This document shows, one piece after another, positions 1 through 4,838 of a DNA stretch of 5,190 nucleotides. Where the stretch lies: contig JABHXI010000163.1 of NCBI GenBank assembly GCA_018657375.1, positions 1-5,190 on the forward strand. The letters run 5' to 3'. This stretch comes from Candidatus Nitrosopumilus sp. (GTDB taxonomy: Archaea > Thermoproteota > Nitrososphaeria > Nitrososphaerales > Nitrosopumilaceae). The notes beneath the pieces are model-generated. The model did not search any database. It saw only the letters and a list, made by a program, of their open reading frames with translations, and had not been told where the DNA came from. A program made the translations under genes and the position numbers. Position 1 is the first letter of the stretch. Each line of letters starts with the position of its first letter.

Positions 1-141
1 TCAAAGGATATTTTATTTATTGATGACAAGCAAGAAAATTTAGATGCTGCAAAGTTATTTGACATGGACACTCTTTTATTCACCCCTTCAGATTTTTCTA
101 CTGGAATTATTCACAAAAAGATTTTAAATTTTTTAAAATAA
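1..141 (+). CDS. HAD-superfamily hydrolase, C-terminal end (partial)
   Basis: An open frame enters at base 1 and stops at TAA 139-141, leaving 46 residues. Near the left edge it reads ILFIDDKQENLDAAKLF, followed by a hydrophobic segment ending LLFT. This is the typical fourth motif of haloacid dehalogenase (HAD) family hydrolases: a hydrophobic strand, two acidic residues that help hold the catalytic magnesium, then an N-x-x-A-A helix and a Gly/Met turn. HAD enzymes of this kind are soluble phosphatases or dehalogenases. The nucleophile motif and cap lie upstream of the window, so the substrate cannot be told. It is on the same strand as the desulfidase-like gene, but 134 bp separate them and that gap has its own promoter-like boxes, so an operon is not required. 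Confidence 0.75.
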   Translation, partial: SKDILFIDDKQENLDAAKLFDMDTLLFTPSDFSTGIIHKKILNFLK

Positions 142-142
142 A

Positions 143-177
143 ATTATCGTCCAATGGAACTTCTACATCCCGATAAT
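143..177. repeat. 7-bp inverted repeat just after the HAD stop codon
   Basis: ATTATCG (143-149) and CGATAAT (171-177) are perfect inverted copies separated by 21 bp. The spacer contains a small TCCA-A-TGGA palindrome (150-158). It begins two bases after the stop codon. It may fold at the 3' end of the HAD transcript or be a protein-binding site. No T-tract follows it, so it is not a standard terminator. Confidence 0.4.
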
Positions 178-208
178 CCTTTGCTGCATCTGTGTGTCTG
201 GACTTTGC

Positions 209-258
209 TTTATTATTTTTAGCACTATCTGAATTTATTATTTTTAGTTATATCTGAT
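209..258 (+). repeat. 25-bp tandem duplication carrying TATA-like boxes
   Basis: Two adjacent 25-bp units (209-233 and 234-258) share TTTATTATTTTTAG and TATCTGA and differ at four positions. Each contains an A/T-rich stretch like an archaeal TATA box. The second copy is centred near 238, about 26 bp before 264, which would give a leader of about 12 nt for the gene starting at 276. The first copy would give a start near 239. This looks like a duplicated core promoter. The repeat is seen directly; the promoter role is inferred. Confidence 0.5.
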
Positions 259-264
259 GTCAGA
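253..264. promoter_or_regulatory. Small palindrome TCTGA-TG-TCAGA near the expected transcription start
   Basis: A 12-bp palindrome with perfect 5-bp arms sits 11 bp before the ATG at 276, at the predicted transcription start. A repressor bound here could block initiation. Only the symmetry and position support this. Half of the palindrome is also part of the 25-bp tandem repeat. Confidence 0.25.
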
Positions 265-275
265 ATAAATGAAAT

Positions 276-1244
276 ATGAATAATTTTGCAAGACCGATTA
301 TTGGTGTTAGCAAATGTCTAGAATTTGACATGTGCAGATATGACGGAAGTAGAATTAATAATAATTTTGTTAGAAACATGAAAGAATATGTTGATTTTAT
401 TACTGTCTGCCCTGAAGTTGGAATTGGCCTTGGTTCTCCAAGAAAACCAATACGATTAGTCACTATTGGAGGCAAAAAGAACCTCTACCAGCCCTCCTCT
501 GAAAAAAATCTAACTGAAGACATGCATGATTTTACTAAAAAATTCGTTACATCCAATGCTAATCTTGATGGCTTTATCTTTAAACGAGATTCTCCTACCT
601 GCGGGGTTACTGATGTCAGATTGTATCATAAATTAGGCACTGATGTTGGTTACGGCAAGACCTCTGGAATGTTCTCTGAAGGCGTATTGAAACAATTTCC
701 TAACCTTGTAAAAGAAGATGAAAAAAGATTAAACAATATTTCTATAAGGGAAACTTTCCTAACAAGGATATTTGTTTTAGCACATCTTAGAGAGTCATTG
801 GAATTTAAAGAACTTGAAAAATTAAATCAATTCCATTCAAAAAACATGTTATTATTTTTATGTCATGATGAAGAACTAACTGTTAAACTTGGATTAATTT
901 TAAAAAGTAATGATGATTTTGAACTAATTGCTGATAACTACAAGAATATTGTTAATTCAATTTTATCCTCTATACCTAAAAAAAGTTCTATTATCAATAC
1001 CTTCAATTATATTTTTACTCCCGTCAGTTCTAAACTATCTTCATCTGAAAAATCTTATTATTTTTCTTTAATTGATGGATTTGACAATGATCTTATCTCT
1101 CAATCTGAAATTTCTACGCTATTGTATTCTTGGACATTAAGATATGATTTGAAAAGTATAGTTGATCAATCTTTGTTTAATCCATTTCCAAAAACTTTGT
1201 TGTTAGATCTAATTGAATCAAAAAAAGAATATTCAATTTTATAA
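276..1244 (+). CDS. DUF523 (TudS-type desulfidase) plus DUF1722 two-domain protein
   Basis: This is a 322-residue soluble protein. Residues 1 to about 150 match the DUF523/TudS family. The visible motifs are GVSKCL with Cys14 and RYDG at 21-24, then CPEVGIGLGSPR with Cys45 and Glu47, then SPTCG with Ser106 and Cys109. In TudS-type enzymes three conserved cysteines hold a [4Fe-4S] cluster that removes sulfur from thiouracil or thiouridine compounds. From about 160, after the family-typical RL...RE.FL linker, comes DUF1722 (YbgA-like) with FHSKN at 186-190. Bacterial proteins with these same two domains (RudS) are reported to remove sulfur from 4-thiouridine in tRNA, so tRNA de-thiolation is the best guess. 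Family assignment is firm and the substrate is inferred. The ATG at 276 fits the full DUF523 N-terminus. No ribosome binding site is seen, which suggests a short leader. Cys20 is an additional cysteine near the first motif. Confidence 0.88.
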   Translation: MNNFARPIIGVSKCLEFDMCRYDGSRINNNFVRNMKEYVDFITVCPEVGIGLGSPRKPIRLVTIGGKKNLYQPSSEKNLTEDMHDFTKKFVTSNANLDGFIFKRDSPTCGVTDVRLYHKLGTDVGYGKTSGMFSEGVLKQFPNLVKEDEKRLNNISIRETFLTRIFVLAHLRESLEFKELEKLNQFHSKNMLLFLCHDEELTVKLGLILKSNDDFELIADNYKNIVNSILSSIPKKSSIINTFNYIFTPVSSKLSSSEKSYYFSLIDGFDNDLISQSEISTLLYSWTLRYDLKSIVDQSLFNPFPKTLLLDLIESKKEYSIL

Positions 1245-1251
1245 TTTTTTT
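1245..1251 (+). terminator. T7 tract directly after the stop codon
   Basis: Seven T residues follow the TAA (1242-1244) immediately. Archaeal RNA polymerase can terminate at such T-tracts without a stem-loop, so this probably ends the desulfidase-like transcript. Confidence 0.5.
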
Positions 1252-1285
1252 ACTTTCGATCAAAAAACGCAATTCGGATAAAACC

Positions 1286-1333
1286 TTGCAAGAATTATAT
1301 TTTTAATTGTAAAAATTTTATCATTCTTTGCAA
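1286..1333. repeat. Imperfect 48-bp hairpin-forming sequence
   Basis: TTGCAAGAAT (1286-1295) pairs with ATTCTTTGCAA (1323-1333) over 10 bp with one bulged T. Inside it, TTTTT (1300-1304) can pair with AAAAA (1311-1315) around a six-base loop. It lies in the gap after the DUF523/DUF1722 gene. In DNA this A/T-rich, inner pairings are expected by chance; the outer arm is more notable. It could be a 3' processing structure or an operator. Confidence 0.3.
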
Positions 1334-1372
1334 TTATTACACAAAAAAAATTATACTTAATTACCATAATCT

Positions 1373-1472
1373 CCTAGTGTAATCATTAGGAACAAGTCCA
1401 CCATTACCCCATGAGTCTCATCACTCTAAAGGAAACCAAACGGGATTCTGCCCTGGGCTTGTTCACTTTTTT
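1373..1472 (+). ncRNA. Candidate structured RNA or structured leader
   Basis: Two hairpins lie back to back with no gap. The first is CCTAGTG (1373-1379), loop TAAT, CATTAGG (1384-1390): 7 bp with one G-U. The second is closed by AACAAGTCCA (1391-1400) and TGGGCTTGTT (1454-1463): 10 bp with one G-U, enclosing about 53 nt. A T6 tract follows at 1467-1472. Both non-Watson-Crick pairs are G-U on this strand and A-C mismatches on the other, which favours + transcription. A TATA-like stretch lies at 1351-1358, though its predicted start (near 1380) is slightly late for the first hairpin. The element is clearly richer in G+C than the DNA around it. It could be a free small RNA or a leader of the gene at 1525. 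I do not recognise it as tRNA, 5S rRNA, SRP RNA, RNase P RNA or any riboswitch I know. Confidence 0.45.
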
Positions 1473-1480
1473 AATATTTA
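1470..1480 (+). promoter_or_regulatory. TATA-like box for the gene at 1525
   Basis: TTTAATATTTA lies so that transcription would begin near 1501, leaving a leader of about 24 nt before the ATG. It overlaps the T-tract that ends the structured element, so one A/T stretch may serve as terminator and promoter. Position and composition are the only evidence. Confidence 0.35.
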
Positions 1481-1524
1481 TTACAAATCGAAAGCATTAA
1501 TTTGATATTTTTTCTAACCAGATC

Positions 1525-1992
1525 ATGTCATTTGAGATCGATTGGCATGATAATTTTTATGGAATATCATGGGCATATGAAAAAGATAGACTCGTAGTGT
1601 CCACTGTTTTTGAAGATAAAACTGAAGCAACTATTGTATCTCGAGAAATCGAAAAATGGAGTGATAAATTTACTAGATTGACAATTATTGAAAAAGAAAA
1701 TGGTGAGTTCTCTATTTGTTGCTATGAGGATCCTCAAATATCCAAAAGCTCTGCACTTATTGGACTTTTTAGAACTGGGATGATTCAAAATGGAGGTTAT
1801 GAGCAGGCTAAGCCAATGATTGAAGAAAAATCGCCTCTCTTGCAAATCGCATATGCTGCAGATGTTCGAGACATGTCTACGTATGAACAAATGTCTAGGT
1901 TAGTTCCAATGAGAAAGTGTAGGATTATTTCTGAAAAAGATTTGAAAAGACAAGAATACTATCATGAAAAAACAGCACATTCAGAAAAATAA
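1525..1992 (+). CDS. Conserved-looking protein of unknown function, 155 residues
   Basis: I do not recognise this protein. It is small, soluble and highly charged, with no signal peptide or membrane segment. Residues 1-70 alternate hydrophobic and charged residues in a way that suggests beta strands (FYGISWAYEKDRLVVSTVFE, then the LTIIEKENGEFSICCYED region). From about 74 a helical part begins, with a glycine-containing turn (MIQNGGYEQAKP) and a strongly charged, Tyr-rich C-terminus. Cysteines are at 65, 66 and 132; the adjacent pair could bind metal or be redox-active, but no full metal site is visible. An in-frame stop at 1498-1500 and the absence of another start make ATG 1525 the start. 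There is no ribosome binding site. The structured element upstream may regulate it. Confidence 0.75.
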   Translation: MSFEIDWHDNFYGISWAYEKDRLVVSTVFEDKTEATIVSREIEKWSDKFTRLTIIEKENGEFSICCYEDPQISKSSALIGLFRTGMIQNGGYEQAKPMIEEKSPLLQIAYAADVRDMSTYEQMSRLVPMRKCRIISEKDLKRQEYYHEKTAHSEK

Positions 1993-2040
1993 CGATAATG
2001 ACGATTCAAAAAATAAATTTATTCATCATTTATCATTAAT

Positions 2041-2180
2041 TGTAAAAAATTATGTAAATTCTAGTTAAAGAATCACTATCAGTAATTGAGCAGTTTCGGT
2101 TAATGGCAAGGAAATTTCGGGAATGAATTATGTTTTGTTAATGATTAAAAAATAGATTAGAACTTAGTGTAAAAAATTAT
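2041..2180. repeat. 13-bp direct repeat flanking a convergent gap
   Basis: TGTAAAAAATTAT occurs at 2041-2053 and again at 2168-2180, at the two ends of most of the gap between the genes ending at 1992 (+) and 2177 (-). The second copy overlaps the stop codon of the repeat protein gene and supplies its T-tract. No gene or other element is visible between them. Chance is possible in A/T-rich DNA. Confidence 0.25.
2171..2176 (-). terminator. T6 tract after the repeat protein gene
   Basis: On the minus strand six T residues follow the TAA of the gene ending at 2177, and a second T6 lies at 2147-2152. This fits termination by T-tract in archaea. Confidence 0.45.
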
Positions 2181-2590
2181 TGGGATTTTGGCCACATGGA
2201 GTTCCAAGTTTCGGAGAATTTTTTCATCATTTCCCCGTAAGCATTCATTTGTTCCATCCCTGAAGAACTCATAGATTTTTGCCAATTGTCTGTGAAATCT
2301 TTGAATGCTGAAGTATTTGCATCACTCATAGATTTTTGCCAATTGTCTGTGAAATCTTTGAATGATGTCATTCCAGCATCACTCATAGATTTTTGCCATT
2401 TTTCTGTGAAATCATTCATGGTTTTAGTGCTAGATTCTGCACCTGCTTTTTCCCAAACTTTGTTGAATTTTGTTTGCATCTCATTACTGGCGTTTTGGAA
2501 CTGTTCGAATATTGCTTTCCAATTTTCAAGAGATTTTGAATACTCTCCCCACAATGAATCCCATTCATTACTTTTTGAATTAGCGGACAT
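2177..2590 (-). CDS. Helical tandem-repeat protein, candidate PHA granule protein (phasin-like)
   Basis: A 137-residue protein with no signal peptide or membrane segment, rich in Lys, Asp, Ser, Met, Phe and Trp. Its core is a 19-residue repeat with the pattern F-T-(D/E)-(N/K)-W-Q-K-S-M-S. Trp recurs at 46, 65, 84 and 103 and Phe at 42, 61, 80 and 99, so there are four units, the first diverged. Further Trp residues at 10, 14, 24, 129 and 133 flank it. The pattern suggests amphipathic helices that could lie on a hydrophobic surface. It is encoded close to the PHA synthase genes, and phasins are small amphipathic helical coat proteins of PHA granules, so a granule-surface role is the leading inference. 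The family is not one I can name. The ATG at 2590 gives the full Trp-rich N-terminus. An overlapping frame on the other strand is a by-product of the repeats. Confidence 0.8.
   Translation of the reverse strand: MSANSKSNEWDSLWGEYSKSLENWKAIFEQFQNASNEMQTKFNKVWEKAGAESSTKTMNDFTEKWQKSMSDAGMTSFKDFTDNWQKSMSDANTSAFKDFTDNWQKSMSSSGMEQMNAYGEMMKKFSETWNSMWPKSQ
2267..2421 (-). repeat. 57-bp tandem repeat inside the helical repeat gene
   Basis: The same sequence starts at 2267, 2324 and 2381, a period of exactly 57 bp (19 codons). The first 41 bp of the first two copies are identical, including synonymous positions. The third copy is close but diverged. The near-identity at DNA level points to recent duplication or ongoing homogenisation by slippage or recombination. 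Confidence 0.9.
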
Positions 2591-2660
2591 TAATTTTAAA
2601 AGATAGTCATTGTTGTTAAGTGGATCTATTGAAAATATTCTGTAAAAATTTTAGACATAA

Positions 2661-2678
2661 ATTAAAAATTATAAAAAT
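2661..2678 (-). terminator. T-rich stretch downstream of the DUF6659-like gene
   Basis: Read on the minus strand, two T5 runs (2673-2677 and 2664-2668) begin 15 bp after the TGA of the gene ending at 2693. This is a plausible T-tract terminator, suggesting that the repeat protein gene at 2590 has its own promoter in the rest of the 102-bp gap, for example the A/T box near 2630-2641. Confidence 0.35.
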
Positions 2679-2692
2679 CCAAATTCATTGAA

Positions 2693-3085
2693 TCAGAATG
2701 TTTTGATTGGAGTTTTTTTAATGCATTCAATAATTTTTAGGATTTTAAATGGAATGTCCCCAAAATCTTTATCTTTTTCACGAGATACCAATAAAACATC
2801 ATCGTTACTTAGTGGAAAGCTCATTACGAGTACTTTGTCTCTATAAGACAAAGAAAAATGAACAATGCCAAATTCAGTATCAAACTCATGCCTCATTCTT
2901 ACACGTAATGCAAGTTCCATGAACATCATTTCATCTTGTTTTTTTGCTTCAAGTGAAAGTAGGCCCTCCTTCATACCTCCAGCTGCCAAATGACCTCTAG
3001 CGTTGATAAATCGAGCAGATCTCATTTTAGGATCTAATTTTAAAATTTGCTTACAAATATTCTCTAATTCCTCAACGTTATCCAT
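2693..3085 (-). CDS. DUF6659-like small protein (possible Roadblock-like fold)
   Basis: A 130-residue soluble protein. After an N-terminal helix it reads KLDPKMRSARFINARGHL with AAGGM and a Gly-Leu helix, then a helix containing MFMELALRVRMRHEFD, then strands FGIVHFSLSYRDKVLVMSFP and DDVLLVSREKD, and a final helix. The R-x-(I/V)-N-x-x-G-x-L-x-A-G start and alternating strand-helix order resemble the Roadblock/LC7 dimerisation fold. The sequence resembles a family I associate with ammonia-oxidising archaea (DUF6659), where several paralogues occur; no activity is known to me. Its start is 52 bp from phaE on the opposite strand and the two seem to share one promoter region, so it may be co-regulated with the synthase. 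The ATG at 3085 sits about 26 bp from the shared TATA box, consistent with a leaderless transcript. Family naming is from memory and moderate in certainty. Confidence 0.78.
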   Translation of the reverse strand: MDNVEELENICKQILKLDPKMRSARFINARGHLAAGGMKEGLLSLEAKKQDEMMFMELALRVRMRHEFDTEFGIVHFSLSYRDKVLVMSFPLSNDDVLLVSREKDKDFGDIPFKILKIIECIKKTPIKTF

Positions 3086-3106
3086 AACGTTCTTATGTGT
3101 TAGAAC

Positions 3107-3114
3107 TATTTATT
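3107..3114. promoter_or_regulatory. Shared divergent TATA box between the DUF6659-like gene and phaE
   Basis: TATTTATT (AATAAATA on the other strand) lies almost exactly midway between the two start codons, ATG at 3085 (-) and GTG at 3138 (+), about 26-27 bp from each. Archaeal TATA boxes sit about 26 bp before the transcription start, so both mRNAs could begin at or next to their start codon (leaderless). The 52-bp gap leaves little room for another arrangement. Confidence 0.5.
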
Positions 3115-3137
3115 GCGAACTAAATTAATTAGTAAGG

Positions 3138-3734
3138 GTGCAATCAAAATCATCTAAGGATTCTGCCGAATCACCCACAGATATAACTGAATACTACAAA
3201 CACTTGTCGTTATTTTGGACAGATATCATACATCTCATGTCAAGTAAACCCCAAGCCCTGACATCAATAGGGCCAATGAGGGCATTTGCAGCTAATTCAA
3301 AAAAAATAGCTGTAGAATTAATTGAAATAAATGAAAATTTGCTGGGTTTTAACCAATGCATTACAGAATACTACAAACAATTATCCGATACATGGGGAAT
3401 ATCTCAAAAGAAAGTTAACCAAAAAGTTCCAGAAATTCCACACGATGTTGAACAAATAGAATCAGTCAAAAGAATATGGATAGATATTTTTGATAATGAT
3501 TTTACAGAGTTATTTGATTCCAAAAAATTTGGAGCAAATTATGGGAATTTGGTATCAAAAGAATTAGAGTTAACAAAACACTGGAATAACATTGCAAATG
3601 TAATCTTGCAATCAGTTAACCTCCCAAGCAAAGAAGAGGTTGATGAGGTGTACAAAGAAATTCATTCATTAAAAAAACGTGTATCCAAACTAGAATTAGA
3701 ATTAAAAAAGGAGAAAAGAAAAAATGCAAAGTAA
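3138..3734 (+). CDS. phaE: Class III PHA synthase subunit PhaE
   Basis: A 198-residue soluble protein, the non-catalytic subunit that pairs with PhaC in class III polyhydroxyalkanoate synthases and supports polymerisation of 3-hydroxyacyl-CoA at the granule. The family signature is at the C-terminus: a helical region from about 110 (IWIDIFD, FGANYGNL), then NLPSKEEVDEVYKEIHSLKK at 161-180 and a Lys/Glu-rich coiled coil to the end. This matches the PhaE pattern of a Pro-Ser/Thr-x-x-E-V-D-E segment before a coiled coil. The N-terminal half is diverged and contains an internal duplication, ITEYYK-x-LS-x-x-W, at 16-27 and 75-86. The start is GTG 3138: an in-frame stop at 3126-3128 and the predicted leaderless start point support it; the next Met is residue 34. 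The 3' end overlaps phaC by 11 bp, so the two are co-transcribed and probably translationally coupled. Confidence 0.85.
   Translation: MQSKSSKDSAESPTDITEYYKHLSLFWTDIIHLMSSKPQALTSIGPMRAFAANSKKIAVELIEINENLLGFNQCITEYYKQLSDTWGISQKKVNQKVPEIPHDVEQIESVKRIWIDIFDNDFTELFDSKKFGANYGNLVSKELELTKHWNNIANVILQSVNLPSKEEVDEVYKEIHSLKKRVSKLELELKKEKRKNAK
3707..3713 (+). promoter_or_regulatory. Shine-Dalgarno site for phaC
   Basis: AAAGGAG lies inside the 3' end of phaE, 10 nt before the phaC ATG at 3724. It is the only clear ribosome binding site I see in the window. That fits internal-cistron translation of phaC, in contrast to the apparently leaderless first genes. Confidence 0.6.
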
Positions 3735-4788
3735 CAGTAATTTTGATCCTAAAATCATAGAAGAGATTTTAAAATTTAGCAAAAATGTTATTGAAGCACC
3801 AAAATTTGTATCTGCACCTGACGAAATAAGTTTGGAGGTTACTCCGCATAAAGTTGTTCAGCAGATAGATAAAACTAGATTGTTGTATTACAAATCAATT
3901 AACAAAACCAAACATAAGACGCCTTTGTTAATTTCGTATGCGTTAATTAACAGATATCATATTTTGGATATACATCCCGAGAAAAGTTGGGTACGAAATC
4001 TACTGGAGCAAGGGTTTGAAGTATACATGTTAGATTGGGGAACTCCAACTAGCATGGACAAATATTTGGACTTTGATGATTATGTGAATGGGTATTTGGA
4101 ATCATCAGTAGAATATATTAAAAATCAATCATCCACTGAACAAATTTCATTGCAAGGATATTGTACGGGGGCAACAATTGCTACAGCATATGCTGCATTG
4201 CATCCAGAAAATGTAAAAAATTACATTGCAACCGCACCAGTAATTGATGGATGGAAAGATACCACAGTAATTAGTAATTTAGCAAAACATATGGATGCAG
4301 ATAAGATGGTTGAAACAATTGGAAACATGCCTCCAGAATTCATGTATTATTGTTTTTCTGTTTTAAAACCCTTTGAGCAAGGATTTGAGAAATATGTGAA
4401 ATTCTTCAAAAATATCGATGATAAAAAATATGTGGATAACTTTTTGAGAGTAGAAAAATGGTTAGGCGACACACCTCCCATTCCAGGTGAACTATTCAAA
4501 CAATGGATAAAAGATATCTATCAAAAAAATCTACTCATTCAAAATAAAATGTATGTGGGAGATGAACTCATAGATTTGAGAAAAATAAACATGCCAATGT
4601 TTACACAAGTAGCCGTAGGAGATCATTTGGTATCCCCGGAATGCAGTATGCCGTTACACTATGCTGTAGGCAGTGAAGATAAAACTTTGAAAATCTATCC
4701 GACAGGACATGTGGGAATGATTGCTAGTTCATTCTCACAAAAAAAAATATTACCTGAAATGGGTCAATGGTTAGCTCAAAGATCATAA
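3724..4788 (+). CDS. phaC: Class III PHA synthase catalytic subunit PhaC
   Basis: A 354-residue alpha/beta-hydrolase that polymerises (R)-3-hydroxyacyl-CoA into polyhydroxyalkanoate, releasing CoA, at the surface of the growing granule. The length is typical of class III PhaC (about 355). The substrate-side motif PLLISYALINRYHILD is at 67-82 and MLDWG at 102-106. The nucleophile box is GYCTG with Cys147, where lipases have Ser. The catalytic Asp is Asp300 in VGDHLVSPE and the His is His329 in TGHVG. Cys-to-Asp (153) and Asp-to-His (29) distances equal those recalled for the A. vinosum enzyme (Cys149, Asp302, His331), so the active site looks intact. No signal peptide or membrane segment is present. 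The ATG overlaps phaE and has an AAAGGAG site 10 nt upstream. Chain-length preference cannot be read directly; class III enzymes usually make short-chain polymers such as PHB. Confidence 0.96.
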   Translation: MQSNSNFDPKIIEEILKFSKNVIEAPKFVSAPDEISLEVTPHKVVQQIDKTRLLYYKSINKTKHKTPLLISYALINRYHILDIHPEKSWVRNLLEQGFEVYMLDWGTPTSMDKYLDFDDYVNGYLESSVEYIKNQSSTEQISLQGYCTGATIATAYAALHPENVKNYIATAPVIDGWKDTTVISNLAKHMDADKMVETIGNMPPEFMYYCFSVLKPFEQGFEKYVKFFKNIDDKKYVDNFLRVEKWLGDTPPIPGELFKQWIKDIYQKNLLIQNKMYVGDELIDLRKINMPMFTQVAVGDHLVSPECSMPLHYAVGSEDKTLKIYPTGHVGMIASSFSQKKILPEMGQWLAQRS

Positions 4789-4826
4789 AAAAAACTGCGG
4801 AAAATTGTTACGAATCTAAATAAAAT

Positions 4827-4834
4827 AAAAAAAA
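4827..4834 (-). terminator. T8 tract ending the phasin-like transcript
   Basis: On the minus strand GTG is followed by eight T residues just past the TAG at 4839-4841, and further T runs follow. This is a good archaeal T-tract terminator for the phasin-like gene. No comparable + strand T-tract is seen between 4789 and 4838. Confidence 0.55.
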
Positions 4835-4838
4835 CACT

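Noticed and set aside
260..475. Minus-strand open frame over the start of the desulfidase-like gene.
   Set aside because: It is antisense to strongly conserved DUF523 motifs, so it is a by-product of that coding sequence.
1418..1424. Box C-like GTGATGA on the minus strand, suggesting a C/D box or H/ACA guide RNA.
   Set aside because: No CTGA box D follows on that strand and no ACA box sits correctly after the stem. The stems also pair better on the + strand.
1567..1890. Open frame on the minus strand within 1525-1992.
   Set aside because: Its product is rich in Phe/Ser/Ile runs typical of antisense A/T-rich DNA and lacks promoter support; the + strand frame is more protein-like.
2012..2023. 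AATAAATTTATT palindrome after the 155-residue gene.
   Set aside because: A pure A/T palindrome of this length is expected by chance in such A/T-rich DNA, and no G+C arm or T-tract supports a terminator.
2267..2421. Possible CRISPR-like repeats.
   Set aside because: The copies are tandem with a 57-bp period, lie in frame in a gene, and have no unique spacers.
2286..2606. Long open frame on the + strand antisense to the repeat protein gene.
   Set aside because: It exists because the 57-bp repeat keeps stops out of that frame. The minus-strand protein has coherent helical repeats and a start in the right place.
3158..3167. GGATTCTGCC shared between the start of phaE and the candidate RNA (1443-1452), hinting at a link.
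   Set aside because: The copies are on the same strand, so they cannot pair as antisense. Several 10-bp matches are expected by chance in a 5-kb window.
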